A DNA stretch of 64,000 nucleotides from positions 18,647,733 to 18,711,732 of the forward strand of contig NC_044574.1 in assembly GCF_901933205.1 (NCBI RefSeq), read 5' to 3'. Source of the stretch: Camarhynchus parvulus (lineage: Eukaryota; Chordata; Aves; Passeriformes; Thraupidae). How positions within the stretch are numbered: the stretch's first letter is position 1; the number at the start of each line of letters is the position of its first letter. Under the pieces are notes generated by a model, which had not been told where the DNA came from, made no database searches, and saw only the letters and a program-made list of their open reading frames with translations. The position numbers and the translations under genes are program-made. Below, one piece after another: positions 1-14,200 of the stretch.

Positions 1-3000
1 ATCATGGCATAGACATTTTCTCAGTATGGCCAAACAATTTCAGTGTATAGAATTTTATATAGCTACAGCTAAAATTCAATGAACTGATTCAGAAGGTTCA
101 GGATAAACTATAACAATAAGTTAAACCCTTAAATCGATTTGGTATTTTAAAAAGATAGGGAGCAAGAGATGTCATCTTCCTTCACAGATCTAACTTTAAC
201 TGGAGCTGTAAATCCAGAGCAGAGTATTGGTGGATAAGAGTATATAATGTGTGATTTAAGACCCATCCTGGAAATCAGTGAGGATTTCAGTATACCAACT
301 CTAAAACATTATCAGAGCATTATAAGGGTCCATCCAGAAAGTTAGGAAGATTTTTTTTTTTTTAAGAATAAAGATAAATTTCATATCTTAAAGAGGCTAT
401 TTTTGAAGAGTGCCGGGCAAGATGAGAAAAGAAAATGACTGTGAAAGAAGAAGCAGAGTAGCAGAGGCATAGATAACCACTCATCCTACTATCCTCTCAA
501 GATATGAGCTGAGGATGATTTCTATCAATGACTTCCAAATATAACATTATTCAGCTCTCATTATGTTGTCAATCTAATTTGAATGTGAGTTATTCAGAGC
601 ACATGGCTGTTTTGCCTTTGTGTTTGTCTGTAAAGCACTGCTCCCCCAAGCCAGGAAAAAAGAGAATTCTCGGATTAGAGGAGATAACGTCCTCATTGAA
701 AGTCCTGTGTACAAATGCTTGTTTTCTAATCACCTTTTTGAAACTTACCCCTGCTACGCTACACTGAGAAATTCTTCTTCAAAGTAAGAAGAATTGCAGC
801 TTATTTTTTATTAACCCTGGAACAGCCTCTCTGCTTTATGAGCAGTGGGACAAACTCCTGCCAATTTTCCAACTCTCCTACATTAGATTCTAGGAAAAAA
901 ACCACCTGAATCCCAAGGTTTGGTTTTGTTGGTGACCTGAAGTTCACAGAACTCTCGATATTGAACAACCTTCATGTCTGAGATGAAATCCTGAATTCTC
1001 ACTGAAGTGAAATAGAGTTTTTTCGTTGGCCTTAGAAAAGCCAATTCTTCAATTCTTCTTTTTGAGACAGGAGTTATTAAAGTTTTTGCATTCTGTGGCA
1101 TGGTTGCATACAATTGACTGCTATAGAGATAGCGCACAAGTAATACAGAAAATGTTATCCCTAGATCTGCAAGATCTAAGAGAAAAGCCAAAAAAAAAAA
1201 AAAAAAAGAAAGGTTGTTATGTGCTGGCAAGTCCACCTTCTTTATCTTAACTCAAATTATCTTTATCTTAACTCTAGAGCAATCAAAATCTGAGAACATG
1301 CTCTTTATTAGCCTCCTGAGTAATTTTCTAGATTTCAGCTTCCCTTTCCTATCCTCTCCCTCTTTACAATTAATCTCCTCTAAATCTCTGTGGTTTTTGT
1401 TGCACTGTACTTTTGTCCCTCTCTTTGTATTTATTTTTCTTTCTGCTCTTTGACTCTAGGTGGGCTCGTTTTGTATCTGACTTTATTTTATGTGTCTGCC
1501 TGCCTTTGAGCAGGGCCTGACTGAGGAACTAGTTCATAACTATAGAACTCCAGACTGGAGAGGCTTTCCCTGAATCCCCACATCCACCACTGGCCAACCC
1601 ATGGTTCCAATCTCACTCTCAAACAAGGACTGGGAGCACCACTGTCTCTTGTTTAAGTCTGACAGTTATTTTTGGGCATGAGCTACACATGCAGCTGGAT
1701 CAGAGGCCATTGCAGAGCACTTGTGAGTCACTGCAGCACATCCTACATGAGCCTCCAGTAACACAAGCCAAGGATGAAATCAGACCACAGGAGTAACTAC
1801 TGGCAGCAGACTGAGCCCCACGCTCACCAGGCTGTGTGTGACAAACATGTGTCGGTCAGGGTGCTGTTGGACCATCACCTTCCCAGGAGAGATACACCAG
1901 ACCTGGGTCCAGCAGTTCAATCCATGGCTCTCAAAGAGAATTCGCTCTGCTCCCTGTGGGTGTGGGTCAGGCGTATGAGGCAGGACTTCAAAAAATGTCA
2001 ACTAATGCCAGCACAAGAATTGACCAAACAAGATGAATACCTACCATAAAAAGACAGTGATGTAAAAGGTATAGACTTGAGCTAAGCCAAGTGCATTGAA
2101 CATCCATCTGAGAATACAATGGGAACCAGTTGAACATATGAAGACAAATACTGGCTCCGCCTCAAGAGAAAAAAAAAAATACAGCAAGGAAATCAAGGAA
2201 AATTAAAGGGCTAAAAAGAAAAGGAAGCTTTTACTTAGGGGAAAGCCAGGGGGTGGTTCTTGCCTTCATATACCAGGATGAGCTTATTCATGGTGTGTTG
2301 TGCTCTGGCTGTGGGAGCTGGACTGCCCTCTTTTCACAGCAGCAAGAGGTATGTTCAAGCATGTGATGCAAAGCGTGGCCAGTCCAAGTGCATGGAGCAG
2401 GTCAGGCAGAGGTGCTGGTGTGCAGCTGCAGAATGGCTCAGTGGGGAATGCCTGCTCAGCAAGCAAGCAGCACAAGGCATGAAGGACAGGCATGATGCAG
2501 AGGAACAGGGAGAATAATGGTGGTTTTAATCCTTTAGAGACTAAAACACAGCCAAGCAGAGGCTGACAGGTAAAACAATCGGCCTCTTAACAACTTGCAA
2601 AGGGTGCAGAAACAACCTGGACAACACCAAGCTGACCTGAAAGCACGTTCCTGTGGCAGAGTCAAAGCACTAGGGCATTACCTGCCAGCAAGCAAGTCTG
2701 AGTGCAGGCACTAAACACCTCCCAAGCAACAGGAGAAAGCAGCATAGCAAAGCTGAGGAGAGGCAGATTCTCAGGAGAATGCTGGACACAAAGCTACTTG
2801 GCTCCCAGCCCATGTGGAGTGGTCCTGGCATGGAAAAGCAAGCTACCCATTGTGCAAGCTACGCACAGAATCAAGGGGTTTACATGATCCTATCCTACAT
2901 GTAAGTGAAATATGGTAGGATTTTGTGAATTTTCAAGGGTCTGATTCATAATTTTTGGGCTCCAAGTGAGCAGCAGTAGTATTACCAGTTCCGTTAAACA

Positions 3001-5280
3001 TTCCCTGCTCAAGGATCCATTCCACATATATCATACTTTTTCTGAATTTTACAAAAACGAAGCATGGTAGAAGAAGATATGGGGAAAAAGCAAATTATGA
3101 TAAAAGGATGGAAAAAACTTCATGAAGTTGAGCAGTCCACAGGATAGCATTTACCCTATGGCTTATCTATATAAAGGCAAAGAGCTTTCCTGTCCCATGC
3201 AGGCTGCACCTGAGATGTTCTCCCATAGACATCTTGTGGGTAGCAGGGCTGTGTTGGTGTGTGTGACCTGGACCACGGGTACCACACCAGCAAGGGGCCA
3301 TGTGGGAGTGAACTCCCCTATTGCATCTCCTGTTGGGTTCATGCCTGCCAGTACAGCTACCATTTGTCTTTTTAAGGTAGTGATTTAAATCAGTTCCCAG
3401 GTTTTATACTGGCATAATGTTAGGGGAGAGCAGTTAGTAACCAGTGGGGAAAAATACACTGCCACAATAAATAAATAAAAATGAGGTGTTCTGTTAGAGT
3501 ATTGGGGCATTTCAAGCCTCAGGGGTTATTCATGTAAACGAATCTTGTGCTTATTCTGTCAGGGAACACAAATCAATAGCACATGAAAAAATAAGAACCA
3601 ACAGTCTTAAATCCCAGAAGAAAACAAACCACACAAATCAGATCCCATTATAGATTTCAGGACCATTCTCTTGATTAGAGACAATTTTTCTTCCATAAAT
3701 AAAGTTGTTAAAGGTGACCCCACATTAGAGTGAGAGTTTTGAATTTACCTCCCAAAACATCTGAGGTGTTTGAAGCACAGCTTTTCATTTGGATCAAGCC
3801 CAGAAGGTCTGAAAATATGGTTTATTTGGACAGCATGTGAAGGTTTGATTGATCCCAGAGCTCTGTTGGCATAAAGATTTATTGAAGTGTGCTTTCAGGA
3901 AAACATAGTTGACTGTCCAGTGCTATCACCATGAGCACCAGATTCCCCACAAAAACTAACAGCTTGGCTATGACTCTAAATAACTAGTACAGAATTTTTT
4001 TTAAATACTATAAGAAGTGATTGCAGTAAAGCGAAATCAGTCTTTATATCAACACCATTGGCAATCCAAATATCTGATATTTCCCTGCTGCCCTGTCATC
4101 TGCTCACCAGAGTCACAACATTGAGGGGTTTTCTGCCTCTTTGTCTCTGAATCCTGAGTTTCTACTAGCTCACATTTTCCAAGTGTTTAGAGGCATATGA
4201 AAGCAAGATGTTGAAACAGAAAGACTTTTCCTAGGTCACTTGAACCTCGGATTTCAAGCATTCAAGTGAAACACTTGAACAAGAGACCTTAATTACATGA
4301 GACCAGTCTAAATTACCTTACTTGCTTCTAATAAGAATGGGTTACAATGTTTAGATTGAATCAGAATGTCCATGAAAAACATACTTTGCATCTCACAGGT
4401 ATGTGTAGTTCCATAGCACAGAAATGCAGATTCAGCCCCTATCTGCTCTAGCCATATTGGTACCCAGGTACCTTACCTTGCTTATCTGTGTTTAGAGGTC
4501 TTTTTTCATCAAGAGAGCATCACTTTAGTCTTTCCACAGCTTGTTATGTTGTTTACAATCTTGCTCAGACTGCTGTTGAAATGCTTTTTCTGTTTTTCCC
4601 AGTATGAAGTTACAACATGCTGTTACTGTTTACAGCAAATTGGCTGGCATGACTGTGCAAGCTGAGGAGGAACACACGTGCAATAGTGTATTTGCTGTAA
4701 TGCTTTCACAGAAACTTGAATATGTACTAATTTTTAATAGTTTTGCTATCGAAATAGCTCATTTTGTTAAGGAAAAGAAAAAACCCTCAAAATTATTTGT
4801 GGAAAATATTATGGAAATAAACAATTTGGAAATGTTACCTGCTGCCAATAATCTCTTAAGAACTGGCCCGATTTTAGTGAGCTCTTAGAGGAACATAATA
4901 CTTCCTAGTCTGTTTGGAGGTAGTATATACTTTCCAGGAAAAAAAAAAAATGAAAAAGCACTAAAAATTAGTGCAAGGAGAAAGTATAATTCTGGTTAAA
5001 TTACTTCCAATTTCACTTTTACCTGTAGAACTCGGTCTATCAGATTCTCTACAAAAGATGTGGTTTGACCTCTAGGGAGCAGCCACACTCATGACCCAGA
5101 GCAGGAGGCTGCTCTCTGAAGTTGTGAAATTGCTTCTAGGTATTTGAAGCCTATATGGTATTTTTGTCCTGCCTTTAGTCCTCGAGCATAGTGTGTGTAT
5201 TCATGTACATGAACTAAAACATGTTGCTCCCTCTTGGTAATACAAAAAACCTTGTCAACTAATCCATCAAAACCACTTTT
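1..5280. other. Non-coding stretch, no gene seen
   Basis: Only short open frames without recognisable domains. Contains T13 at 351-363, A18 at 1190-1207, a short (AATA)n at 3467-3480 and a cluster of CACTTGA/TCAAGTG motifs at 4237-4279. Confidence 0.75.
1190..1207 (+). repeat. Poly-A run
   Basis: Eighteen A in a row. No upstream LINE or processed gene copy could be tied to it. Confidence 0.9.
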
Positions 5281-5670
5281 GTGTCTATCATAAAATCATA
5301 GAACTATGAAAACAAATTCTGGAGCTCATTTGGTCCAACACCTTGCTCAAAGCATGGGAAATGTCAGTTAGGTCAGGTTAACAAGGCTTTGTGAAATCTA
5401 GTTCTGAGTGTCTCCAAGGACAGAGATCCTACAAACCTCCTTGGGCAACACAGTGTTTCACCACAGTGAATGAATTTATTTCCTTCTATCTGTTGATAGA
5501 AGAAAGTGATGACCCAATGGGGTCCCTCCCAACCCTACCTGTTCTGTGATTCTATCTAACCAGAATGTCCATTACAGCAACTTGTGCCCATTGCCTCTTG
5601 TTCTTTTGCTGTGTAATACTTAATCAGAAGAAAAATTGTACTCTGTTCCATCTAACTCTACACAGACCTA
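5281..5670 (-). mobile_element. CR1 LINE 3'-end fragment, minus strand, interrupted
   Basis: Starts with the inverted CR1 3' end (TCATAGAAC-like) and continues with phrases typical of inverted CR1 such as CCTCCTTGGGCAAC and, past the interruption, ACTTGTGCCCATTGCCTCTTG. The piece about 5480-5562 reads in the opposite sense (GATGACCCAATGGGGTCCC, then TTCTGTGATTCTAT), which is a plus-strand CR1 3' end, so this looks like one CR1 fragment inserted in another. Outer edges are approximate. Confidence 0.75.
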
Positions 5671-8134
5671 CCCATATTACAAGGCAGGGAGAATGAAGAC
5701 ATTTTGTGGCCATTAGAGCTTCTTTTTGCAGGCTGCCTTAAATTAAATTACACTGTCGATTCTCCATCAACAAAAATAATGGCTGAATTCAGTGGTTGTT
5801 ATTGATGCATCACACTGGTGTTCAGATACAGGATTTCCCATGCCACAAGGCTGCCTTTATGAGGATTAACAAGTCTTCATCTCCGTGGTAGAAACACACT
5901 GGATTTTTCATGTTTATGAGAAATGAGGAACTAGTGATAGTCACTCTCTTTTAGTTTTCCCTTAAAACATATCTGGCAAACCTGTTACCACTGAAATAGC
6001 TGGTTAACTGTTATAAATGCATTTATATTATTACATATAGGTAGAGTGTGTGGATGGGAGATTAGTGTACAACCTTAGTCTAGACTGGCTTGCTTAATTT
6101 TTGTTCTACTGAGTTACAAAGAGAGTCTGAATTATAATATTTTCTTTAAAAATTAACAATTCCATTAATCATAATTATTTTTTTATACCCATAGGAAAAT
6201 AATAAATTAGATGACTACACTGATAATACTGGATGATTAGGAAATATGACAAAGGCTGCCACAATTTCTTATCTCTTCTGAGGTGCCTGCTTCTACCTAA
6301 GAGCAGGGGAAGAGGTCAGGGCAGCCCTAAGACTGCTTGGCTGGGTGCTCAAGGGACATATTGGCATCCTGCTGATATTCCTCTCAGTCTAGCCCTAAGT
6401 GACTTGATCATGGACCTATGGACTTGGGGAAGATTAGAAAATGCAACTCAGGCATTCAGCATCCTGTCCTGAGGCTTAATCGTATGCTGAAGTTGAGGAG
6501 CTCCAAGCATCCCTTTCAGGTCCAGTGCACCAGAAATACTCATGCATTCTCTAGAGAGACTGAGCGGGTCATAGTAGTGCTGAAGAAAAAAAATATTTAA
6601 AGGCAGAGATCAGAAGTATTGCTCCTTTTCCAGGTTGGTTGAAGTCACTAGTAATAGTAGTCCCTTTTTTCTAGATCTGGAATTTTTATACAACTACAGT
6701 TGGAGAAGGGAGACTTTCAGAGCACTTGCTTTCAGAGTCTTGCTTTCCGTAGTGACAAGACTACATATGAAGTGCAACATTCTCAGCTGAGCTCTGGTTC
6801 AGACATTGTTGGCTGAGGTGAAATAGCACAAATGTGGCAGCTGTGTAGATATTCACTTAAACATCGCCCTGATCAGGATTACACTGCAGTGCTGATGTGT
6901 CCAGACAGCCTCCTGAGACTGAGGGCCCAAATCCTATTAATGGAGTGATGCAATAGGGAGACAATCTTGGCTCCTGCGTCATGATGAATAGAAGGGAAGA
7001 GTTCAGGCCACTGGTGGGGATATGGATCCTCCATGCAAGCAATTAGTATAGATTTCAATCAGTGGTACCACTGATTCAGTGAGCATTACACAAGATGTGA
7101 TGTGGCCTTGCTTTTCTTCTCTTTGTTCCATTGAGTTCATGTGTTGTAATTTCTTTAGCATCTTCAGGAGCAAACCCAGAGCTACTGCAATGTAGGGAGA
7201 AGGGCAAGAGTTGGGAAACCGTGGAGTGAGGCATCCTGTTAACTAGAAGGAGGGGCAGGGCTTAGATCATGGATCTTGGCATGGTCATGGACCATGGCAG
7301 AGGCAGCTTGAGCATCATGAGGTCCCAGAGGGGAGGATGTACCCCTGCTTCATGGGTCATGAAGACCATGACAAATCACCAGTCCCTTGAGGACTCAGAC
7401 TTGCCAGCACTGCATAAGCATACCATTAGTGCCTTTAACTCTGAGTGTCACTTGTGTGCTAGGGCTCTTTCATGCTTCCCTTTCCTGTTTGCAGAGGCTT
7501 GTTTAATTTTGCTAACGACTCTGAATGAAGATAAGGCCCGTGTGTGTAATAACAGACTAAAATTAAACTTCAAACAAATTATCTGTTAGGGTTTAGGAAA
7601 ATCTTATCTGGGGAGGAATTAATCCTTGCAGCTTGTTTTGGGGCTTTAGCAGGCCACCAGGGATTTGAAAGAGAACAATTTTTCAGGCTGGAATACACAC
7701 AGCAACTGGAACAATGTGCATAATTCCATGGATATGATAAAAGAGAAAAAATCCCAAAAAGGCACATAAACATCTGAAGTTCTGCTCCCCAGCCAGCATG
7801 AACTGACTGCAAACCAAATGCAGCTGCTGTAGATCATCAACTGTCACTGTCAAAGCCCTGGTCTCTTTGTGACTGATGTCCCTGCTTCCTTTGTCACTGT
7901 CTATGAGGACAATTCTGTGAGTCAGCTCTTATGCCCTAGTGCTCCCTGCTGCAGGGTTTGGAAAGCAGCCATTGCACCCTCCCAGGGACATCAGGTTGCT
8001 CTGAGAGATGATGTTGCTCAGTCCAGGCATATTAATCAAAACACAGAGGGGGCAAGAAGTGCCTGTGGGGGTTACTTTGCTGAAAAAATGCTCACATGGC
8101 TCAGCCTGCTGTTGGGAATGGGATGAGAGGTTCC

Positions 8135-8184
8135 CATTCAAATGGGGCTGGCAGAGACTGGGAAAAGTCAGCCCCATTTGAATG
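8135..8184. repeat. Perfect inverted repeat, 16-base arms, 18-base loop
   Basis: Left arm CATTCAAATGGGGCTG (8135-8150), right arm CAGCCCCATTTGAATG (8169-8184). The pairing is perfect. The stem is too short for a standard microRNA precursor. Confidence 0.9.
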
Positions 8185-8260
8185 CTACCCCCCCCATAAA
8201 GGCTTGAGGCATGTAGTCCCAGAAACAATTTCAGACTAACACTTTAATTTTGAAGTCCAC

Positions 8261-8283
8261 TATTGTCTGTCTGGCAGACAATA
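8261..8283. repeat. Perfect inverted repeat, 9-base arms, 5-base loop
   Basis: TATTGTCTG (8261-8269) and CAGACAATA (8275-8283) around TCTGG. It lies 76 bases after the larger hairpin at 8135-8184. Confidence 0.85.
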
Positions 8284-11200
8284 CAGACAAAGACAGGAAA
8301 ACTTCTCAAAACATCTTCTTACCCTCATACCACAGAGATACCTCAAATTTCCTTTTGCAAGAGGTTCTTGGTAGAGGTCTTTCATCTTTTTCCATTCATT
8401 TTTTTCTTTCTTTCATCTTAGCTGTCCACACCAGTTGAAAAAAGAGGGTGAAAGAGCTGGAAAGGGGAATAAGAGAGTAAGGAGCTTTAACAGCCAGGAG
8501 GAAATAAATGAGTGGTCTTTGGAAGCATAAACTAGACCAATAGTGAAGAAAATCACAGCGGGGAAAGTCCAAGGTGTTTTTTGATTTTCTTCAGCATATT
8601 TTTCTTGCAGTTTTGGGGGCGTATATTATGCAGGGTTCAGAGTAAAAAGCCCTCTCACAACTGCACAGCAGTACTAGAAAAGAAACTGCTAGAAAACATT
8701 ACATTTTCATTATCCTCAACCACACATTGGGGTAAGATGCAAGTCTTAGGTGGAAATATGCAGTGCCTGAACTCTGCAAAGGTTTTCACAGCATATGCTG
8801 TGAATTCCACTACTGTTTTGGGAATGTTTGACTACATTGCCATGCTGTCAGATTGTTATGGTTCGGGGTACTTAGAGCAACCAAATGAGTAATAGAATGG
8901 GCTAAACCTGCATCCTGAAACCCCAGAAGACTGAATGCACTCATTTGTCCAAAACATCTGACTGTATTCCCTGAAGCTGGTTACAAAGAGGACTGTCTTG
9001 CTTGACAGAAGGGAATGCAGTCAGAAGCTCAGAACACAGCAGGAAAGCATGAACAAATAAAGAGCAAAACACCCATTCCCTCTCTTTGATAGGTGGTTTA
9101 GATTCCTTCCTCTCCACGTAGACAACAGCTCTTTGGCCACTCTTCCTTCCCATCCACTCTTCCCTCCTCACAGGAGGAGCAATAGTCAAATTGCAGCAGT
9201 AGTCCTTTGGTATTTGCAGGTCTGTTTCCCACCTGAAGAGCCCCAAGTCACTTCTTGACCTACCATAATTATGCAATTTATTTGGAAGTTAAACAGCTGA
9301 GACCTCACTGAAGTTGAGCTCTGCTGTACTCCCCAGCCAGCACCATCTCAGCAGTGGTACACGTCTGCATGGTTACTCCGCCCTATCTCTAGGCCTGGGC
9401 TGCATCAAGAGAGGAGCAGAGATGGCTTAGCTCAATGTGTGTCTGCCTGGTCAGAAACCACCTCTGTCTCCAGAACAGGGCTCCCTCCACTACCTGAGCT
9501 GCTTATGACCCTATCTTGTCATAAATCTCAGGTGTCAACAGAGGAATTGAGAAATAGGGAAGAAAAGATCTTTGAAATAATATTTTCATTTCAAAGAGCC
9601 AGAAAGCAAAAAGGAGGGCCTCTTCTTTACTTCTGAATTTTCTGCCAAAGACACCGAATTTACAGTCACTGAAGCCCAGCGGCACACCTGCATCAATGTG
9701 CAGTGCAATGAGGCTCAGCCCAAAAAAACCATGTGCAGCATGGAGACCTGAGGATCTAACAGTCCAGAAGTGCTGTGTTGATTCAATACTTTGCCTCAGC
9801 CATGAACCCCTGTCCAGTGGGCAAATTTCCCTGGTCTCCCATTCCTCTTGGTCCCCAGCAGTGCTTCAATCACACAGATCAAGCCTGTTGCTCTTGGTGT
9901 TTGTCTCACCTACCTCACCATTGCCCTGGAACAAAACCCGCCACAGTGTGCACCAGCTGAAGTTGTTCTTTCATGTTATTTCTTGAAAGATATTTAACAA
10001 CCTGTTGGTAATCAATACCTGCATGGTGTTTCTCAGTAGGCAGCCAAGCAGGATGAGGCAGAAATCCCTAGCAACATCCAGTCATTTTTTAGTCCGGACT
10101 TTTCCTGGGCACAGAGGTCACTGCTGGGCAGTCTCTAGGCCATGCAAAAGGAATATGTAATCTTGGCCACATTTCAAACTGAAGAGTGAAAGACTAGAGA
10201 CAAGAGGTTCAGTAGTTTGGTGTGCTGAACTCATGATATAATAAACCAGCTCTTTTTTACCTTCAGTTTCCATCTATAACACCCATACAGGTCTTGACAA
10301 CAAATGTCATATGTTTTATTGTAATGGATATTACTTGCAAATGGCAAATATGTTTACAAATGATTGAGTTTGCTACTATGGGAGACAATGTTAATAATTT
10401 GGGGTTAAATACAAAGAGACAAAAGAATGCTCTCTTGTTAGAGTAAATACAATCTCACTGCTTTGCCTTCAGTTTTAGAGGGTTCATGAATATCTTTGTT
10501 TTCTGTAACCTTGCACGTTATTGAAAAAGATCTTTCATTTGCTTCTACTCTTTGCAATTTCTTCAGATATTCTATTTCCTTGCATCTGCAGAAACTGAGC
10601 TGTTTTTTGTGTGCTTGACAAACCACCAACATCTGCATGTGAAAGATTTCAGAGAGAGAAGGAACAGTAAAAAAACAGAAGATAGAATCCTTTCCTAATA
10701 GTTTTTCCTTTGATTTTCAGACACTTGTGTAATAGGATGTATCCAACAGTGAATTTTTCTGAAAATATATTTAAACTGAGCAAATTCAGATTTGATTTGT
10801 TGACACTAGAGAACAAACTCGGTGAAAGAAGTAGTCTGTCTTGCTCAGAAGCTACCTCAGACTGAAGCTGCATTTTGATTTGAGAGCACAAACAGAAATA
10901 CAGAATTATGCAGGATTGATTGCTCATGGAGGTCAAGCCTGTAACTGGAGGGTTGCCTGTCGCACTGGGGTGGCACATTTCAGTACCTACTCAAGATCAT
11001 GCTGCAAAAAGCAGGGAGTGTGGAAAGGCACTGTGGTCATCTGGGCATCTGCTTTCCCACACAAAACAGTTTGTAACTGTGCTGTGCCTTGGTTTCTCGG
11101 TGATAACAATTGCCAGGTTTTACCAAGTAAAGGAAGAGAAGGCCAAAATTCCATCCCTCAGGGTTTGCATCAACTGGAACAACCTTCCTCCCAGTTAATC

Positions 11201-14200
11201 TTGCTGAATTGTTCAAGTAAATCAGGTGTTTCTGACAGAAATTTGCTTTGTACATAATAAGCTAGAGGAACAGTTGCCACATGCTGGTGCCCTCCCCAGG
11301 TGGGAGGAGCTGCTCCCCAAAGAGCTCCCATTTCAATTTTCTGTTGCTTGGAAGAATTTTAATCCACAGCTTATAACATTCTGTCTTTTCCCAAAGACCT
11401 TGGCACCCTCAGATGCTGCCTGTGTCAAATAATCTATTCTCATTTCCAAGTGTGGGCCCTGGAGAGCACCAGGACCGGGATCCAGACCCTGCCTCCCCTT
11501 GGGATTGGGGAGGGTTGAGCTTTCCTATCAGCCAAGCTGTTACAAATAATAGAGGGCCTGATAAGCATTCTCCTTAGCCCATGCATGGGGATGTCAACAA
11601 CTGTCAACAACTCATGAGTTACCTCAGATAAAAGGGCCTGTGAAAGACCATTTTTACAGTTGTTATGACTCTAGATAATTTCTACAGTGTTTACCTCAGT
11701 GTCAGTGTTCCCGGACAGCTACAGATAGTAGGTGTTCTTCAGCTTAAAGGGTAAATCCTGAGCTAGCTGTCAGTGTGGACAAGTGAAGGTGAAATACAGC
11801 AGGGTACCCATAGATGAGCCTGAGATGTTCTCAGTGAAGACAAACTTCATGCCTTGGGCTGTACTTGGGAGCAGAAGTGACTCACCCTCTTCGCTAAATT
11901 ATACCACTATGTGGGGCATGCATCAGGCTTTAGCGAGCTCCTTGTTATTGCAGAAGTTAGTGTGCTGTGCCAACTCATTACTTCCTAAATAGCTCCAGTG
12001 TCAGCGCTGAGTGTGACTTCACTGACTGCTGACATTCACTAAGGTCACTAAGCCAGGTCTATACTTAGGAACACTTTGGTGCTGCAAATGACATGGAATT
12101 GATTTAATCTATACAATGCCTTGTCTCTGATGATCCTTCCAATCACAGGTCTTACCAACATGGACAACAAAGGTAGAAGACAAAATTAATATTCAGCTCA
12201 CTAACTAAAAACTGGAGAAGCATCTCAGTAAAGCAAACACTAAAGACAGCACCCATAAGAATTGAATAGCAGCTGAAAATGTGAACATTCCTGTATTTTT
12301 TCCTAAGGAATTTAGTGTGCCTTTACCGATGACTGCAGTAAATGTGCAGCATTTCTCACTGCAGAGAGCTCTTCTTGATTAGCACAGCTCTCTCTAGAGT
12401 TCACATATTGCAAATGGGTCCTTCCCTCTCAGTGCTCACTGAACTGGATCTCCCTGAAAAGGCCCAGTGCCTATGGCCAGATGACAGAAATGTACAGCTC
12501 CATTTGGCAGCCTTGAGGCTCCAGCATATTCATAAACTCCCAAATTCAAAAGGTAATTCTCACCCCCCCTACCCCTACAGCTGTTAGCACATCAGCAAGT
12601 AACTGGTGCCAAGGCACAAGAAACTCTTTGTTCTCCTCTGCCCACCACACCAAAGGGTCGTGATTGGCTCCAGCTGGCCCTCATTGATAGACTATCAAAA
12701 ATATCAAAAGACAAATTATCCTCAGCTGACCTGCAGATGTTGCTACCAGACACCCTACAACAATAAATTTCTCAGCTGTCATTTAAGGGGAAATGGCATA
12801 TGGTTCTTCAAGTCTGATGATTCAGACATAATGATCTCCCAGCAATTATGAAGATAGAGGCAAAGAAAGAAAATTGAAAGAAGATAAACTGTCTATTACC
12901 TTTCATTTTACCCCCAAATCTGTCTTCAACCATGTCTGAGAAAAGCAAAGGGACCAATCACTGTTTGTTACTAGCAAGGCAGCACAGGATTGGCAAGTGT
13001 GCCTGCGCATATGTGCATTCTGTTTTAAGCCAAGGGTGCCAGAAAGGTATTAAAGTGTCCGTTTGTTTTGTATTCCACTTTATTCTCTTGGCTTAGGTCA
13101 GGTACATCCTTGATGCACATTGAAATAATCCATGTGAGAGCCATGTGTCTCCTGCAATGCTGGAGCAAGACACACCAGCTGCCTGCACCTCTGTAAGGGC
13201 TCCATCATGTGGGTGGGACTGGAATTCAGCATGGCTGTGAGCACGGCCCTCTCCACATAGTTATCAGCCAGAATTTCTTTATCATTTTCCAGCTCAAAAA
13301 GCAGTGAATGTTGTTGTTTGTTGGGTTTTTTTAAATTCTACCTGCACCCATCTTCAGCCAGCGCTACGCTCCAAGCTCATCCAGTCTGTTTTTGTGACAG
13401 AGAAGGAGAGCTGGCCAGGCTTTCACAGTCCCAGCTGTGTGGGGGTTTATAGGACAAGCTCCAAATATTACAAATCATAAAAATTGGGTGGTAGATATTC
13501 CTCTGAGAGAGGTGGCTGCTGTAAGTTTGTGGGGAGTAACTGCAGAACTCTGTAGTTACTCACTTCATTAGGTCTTAATTGTAACGATTGCAAGGTGCAA
13601 CCCAAGCACCATAATCAGATCCTGAGGTGACAGAGGCACAGATAATTGTAATAAGCCTTCCTCTGAAATGAAAGGCCTGCAGTTTTCTCCCCAGATGCTA
13701 ATGGCACAAAGCAGAGTCAGAAAATGCTGTCAGCAGGAACAGGAGAATATGGGCATTCAAGGAGACTCCTGGGCTTCAGAGTTTGCAAACAAATAGTAGG
13801 CAGATGCCATTAACCAGGGTTGCTGATTTAAATTCTGTTTCCTCTGCCATTTTCTAGCTTGCTCTCAGAAGCATCCCAAGTAAACCTACACCATCCTGTC
13901 CTCGTTGTTTTCCATAAAACTCTGGAAAAACTTTTTTCCATACTGGCAAGACCAAAAAGAAAGAAACAGAAGAGAGAGATTAATCCATATGCAGATCTCT
14001 CCATCCATGGGCCAGCCCAGGCTCCATCCACATTGACCCTGCCAACTTTAGGGGTGGTGAGTACTTTCGTGACCCCTTGGCCTTTCATTCGTGGGACTAA
14101 AATGAAGAATTAACTGTCAGGGCACACCTGCAACTGGAGATGAGTCAGCCCCAAGGGGCTGCTGAGTCAGAAGAACTGAAACTGCCACTGAAGTTGGAAA

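Noticed and set aside
7266..7370. Cluster of CATGG/CCATG words
   Set aside because: The short 7-base inverted pairs with other CATG words nearby can easily be chance in this composition.
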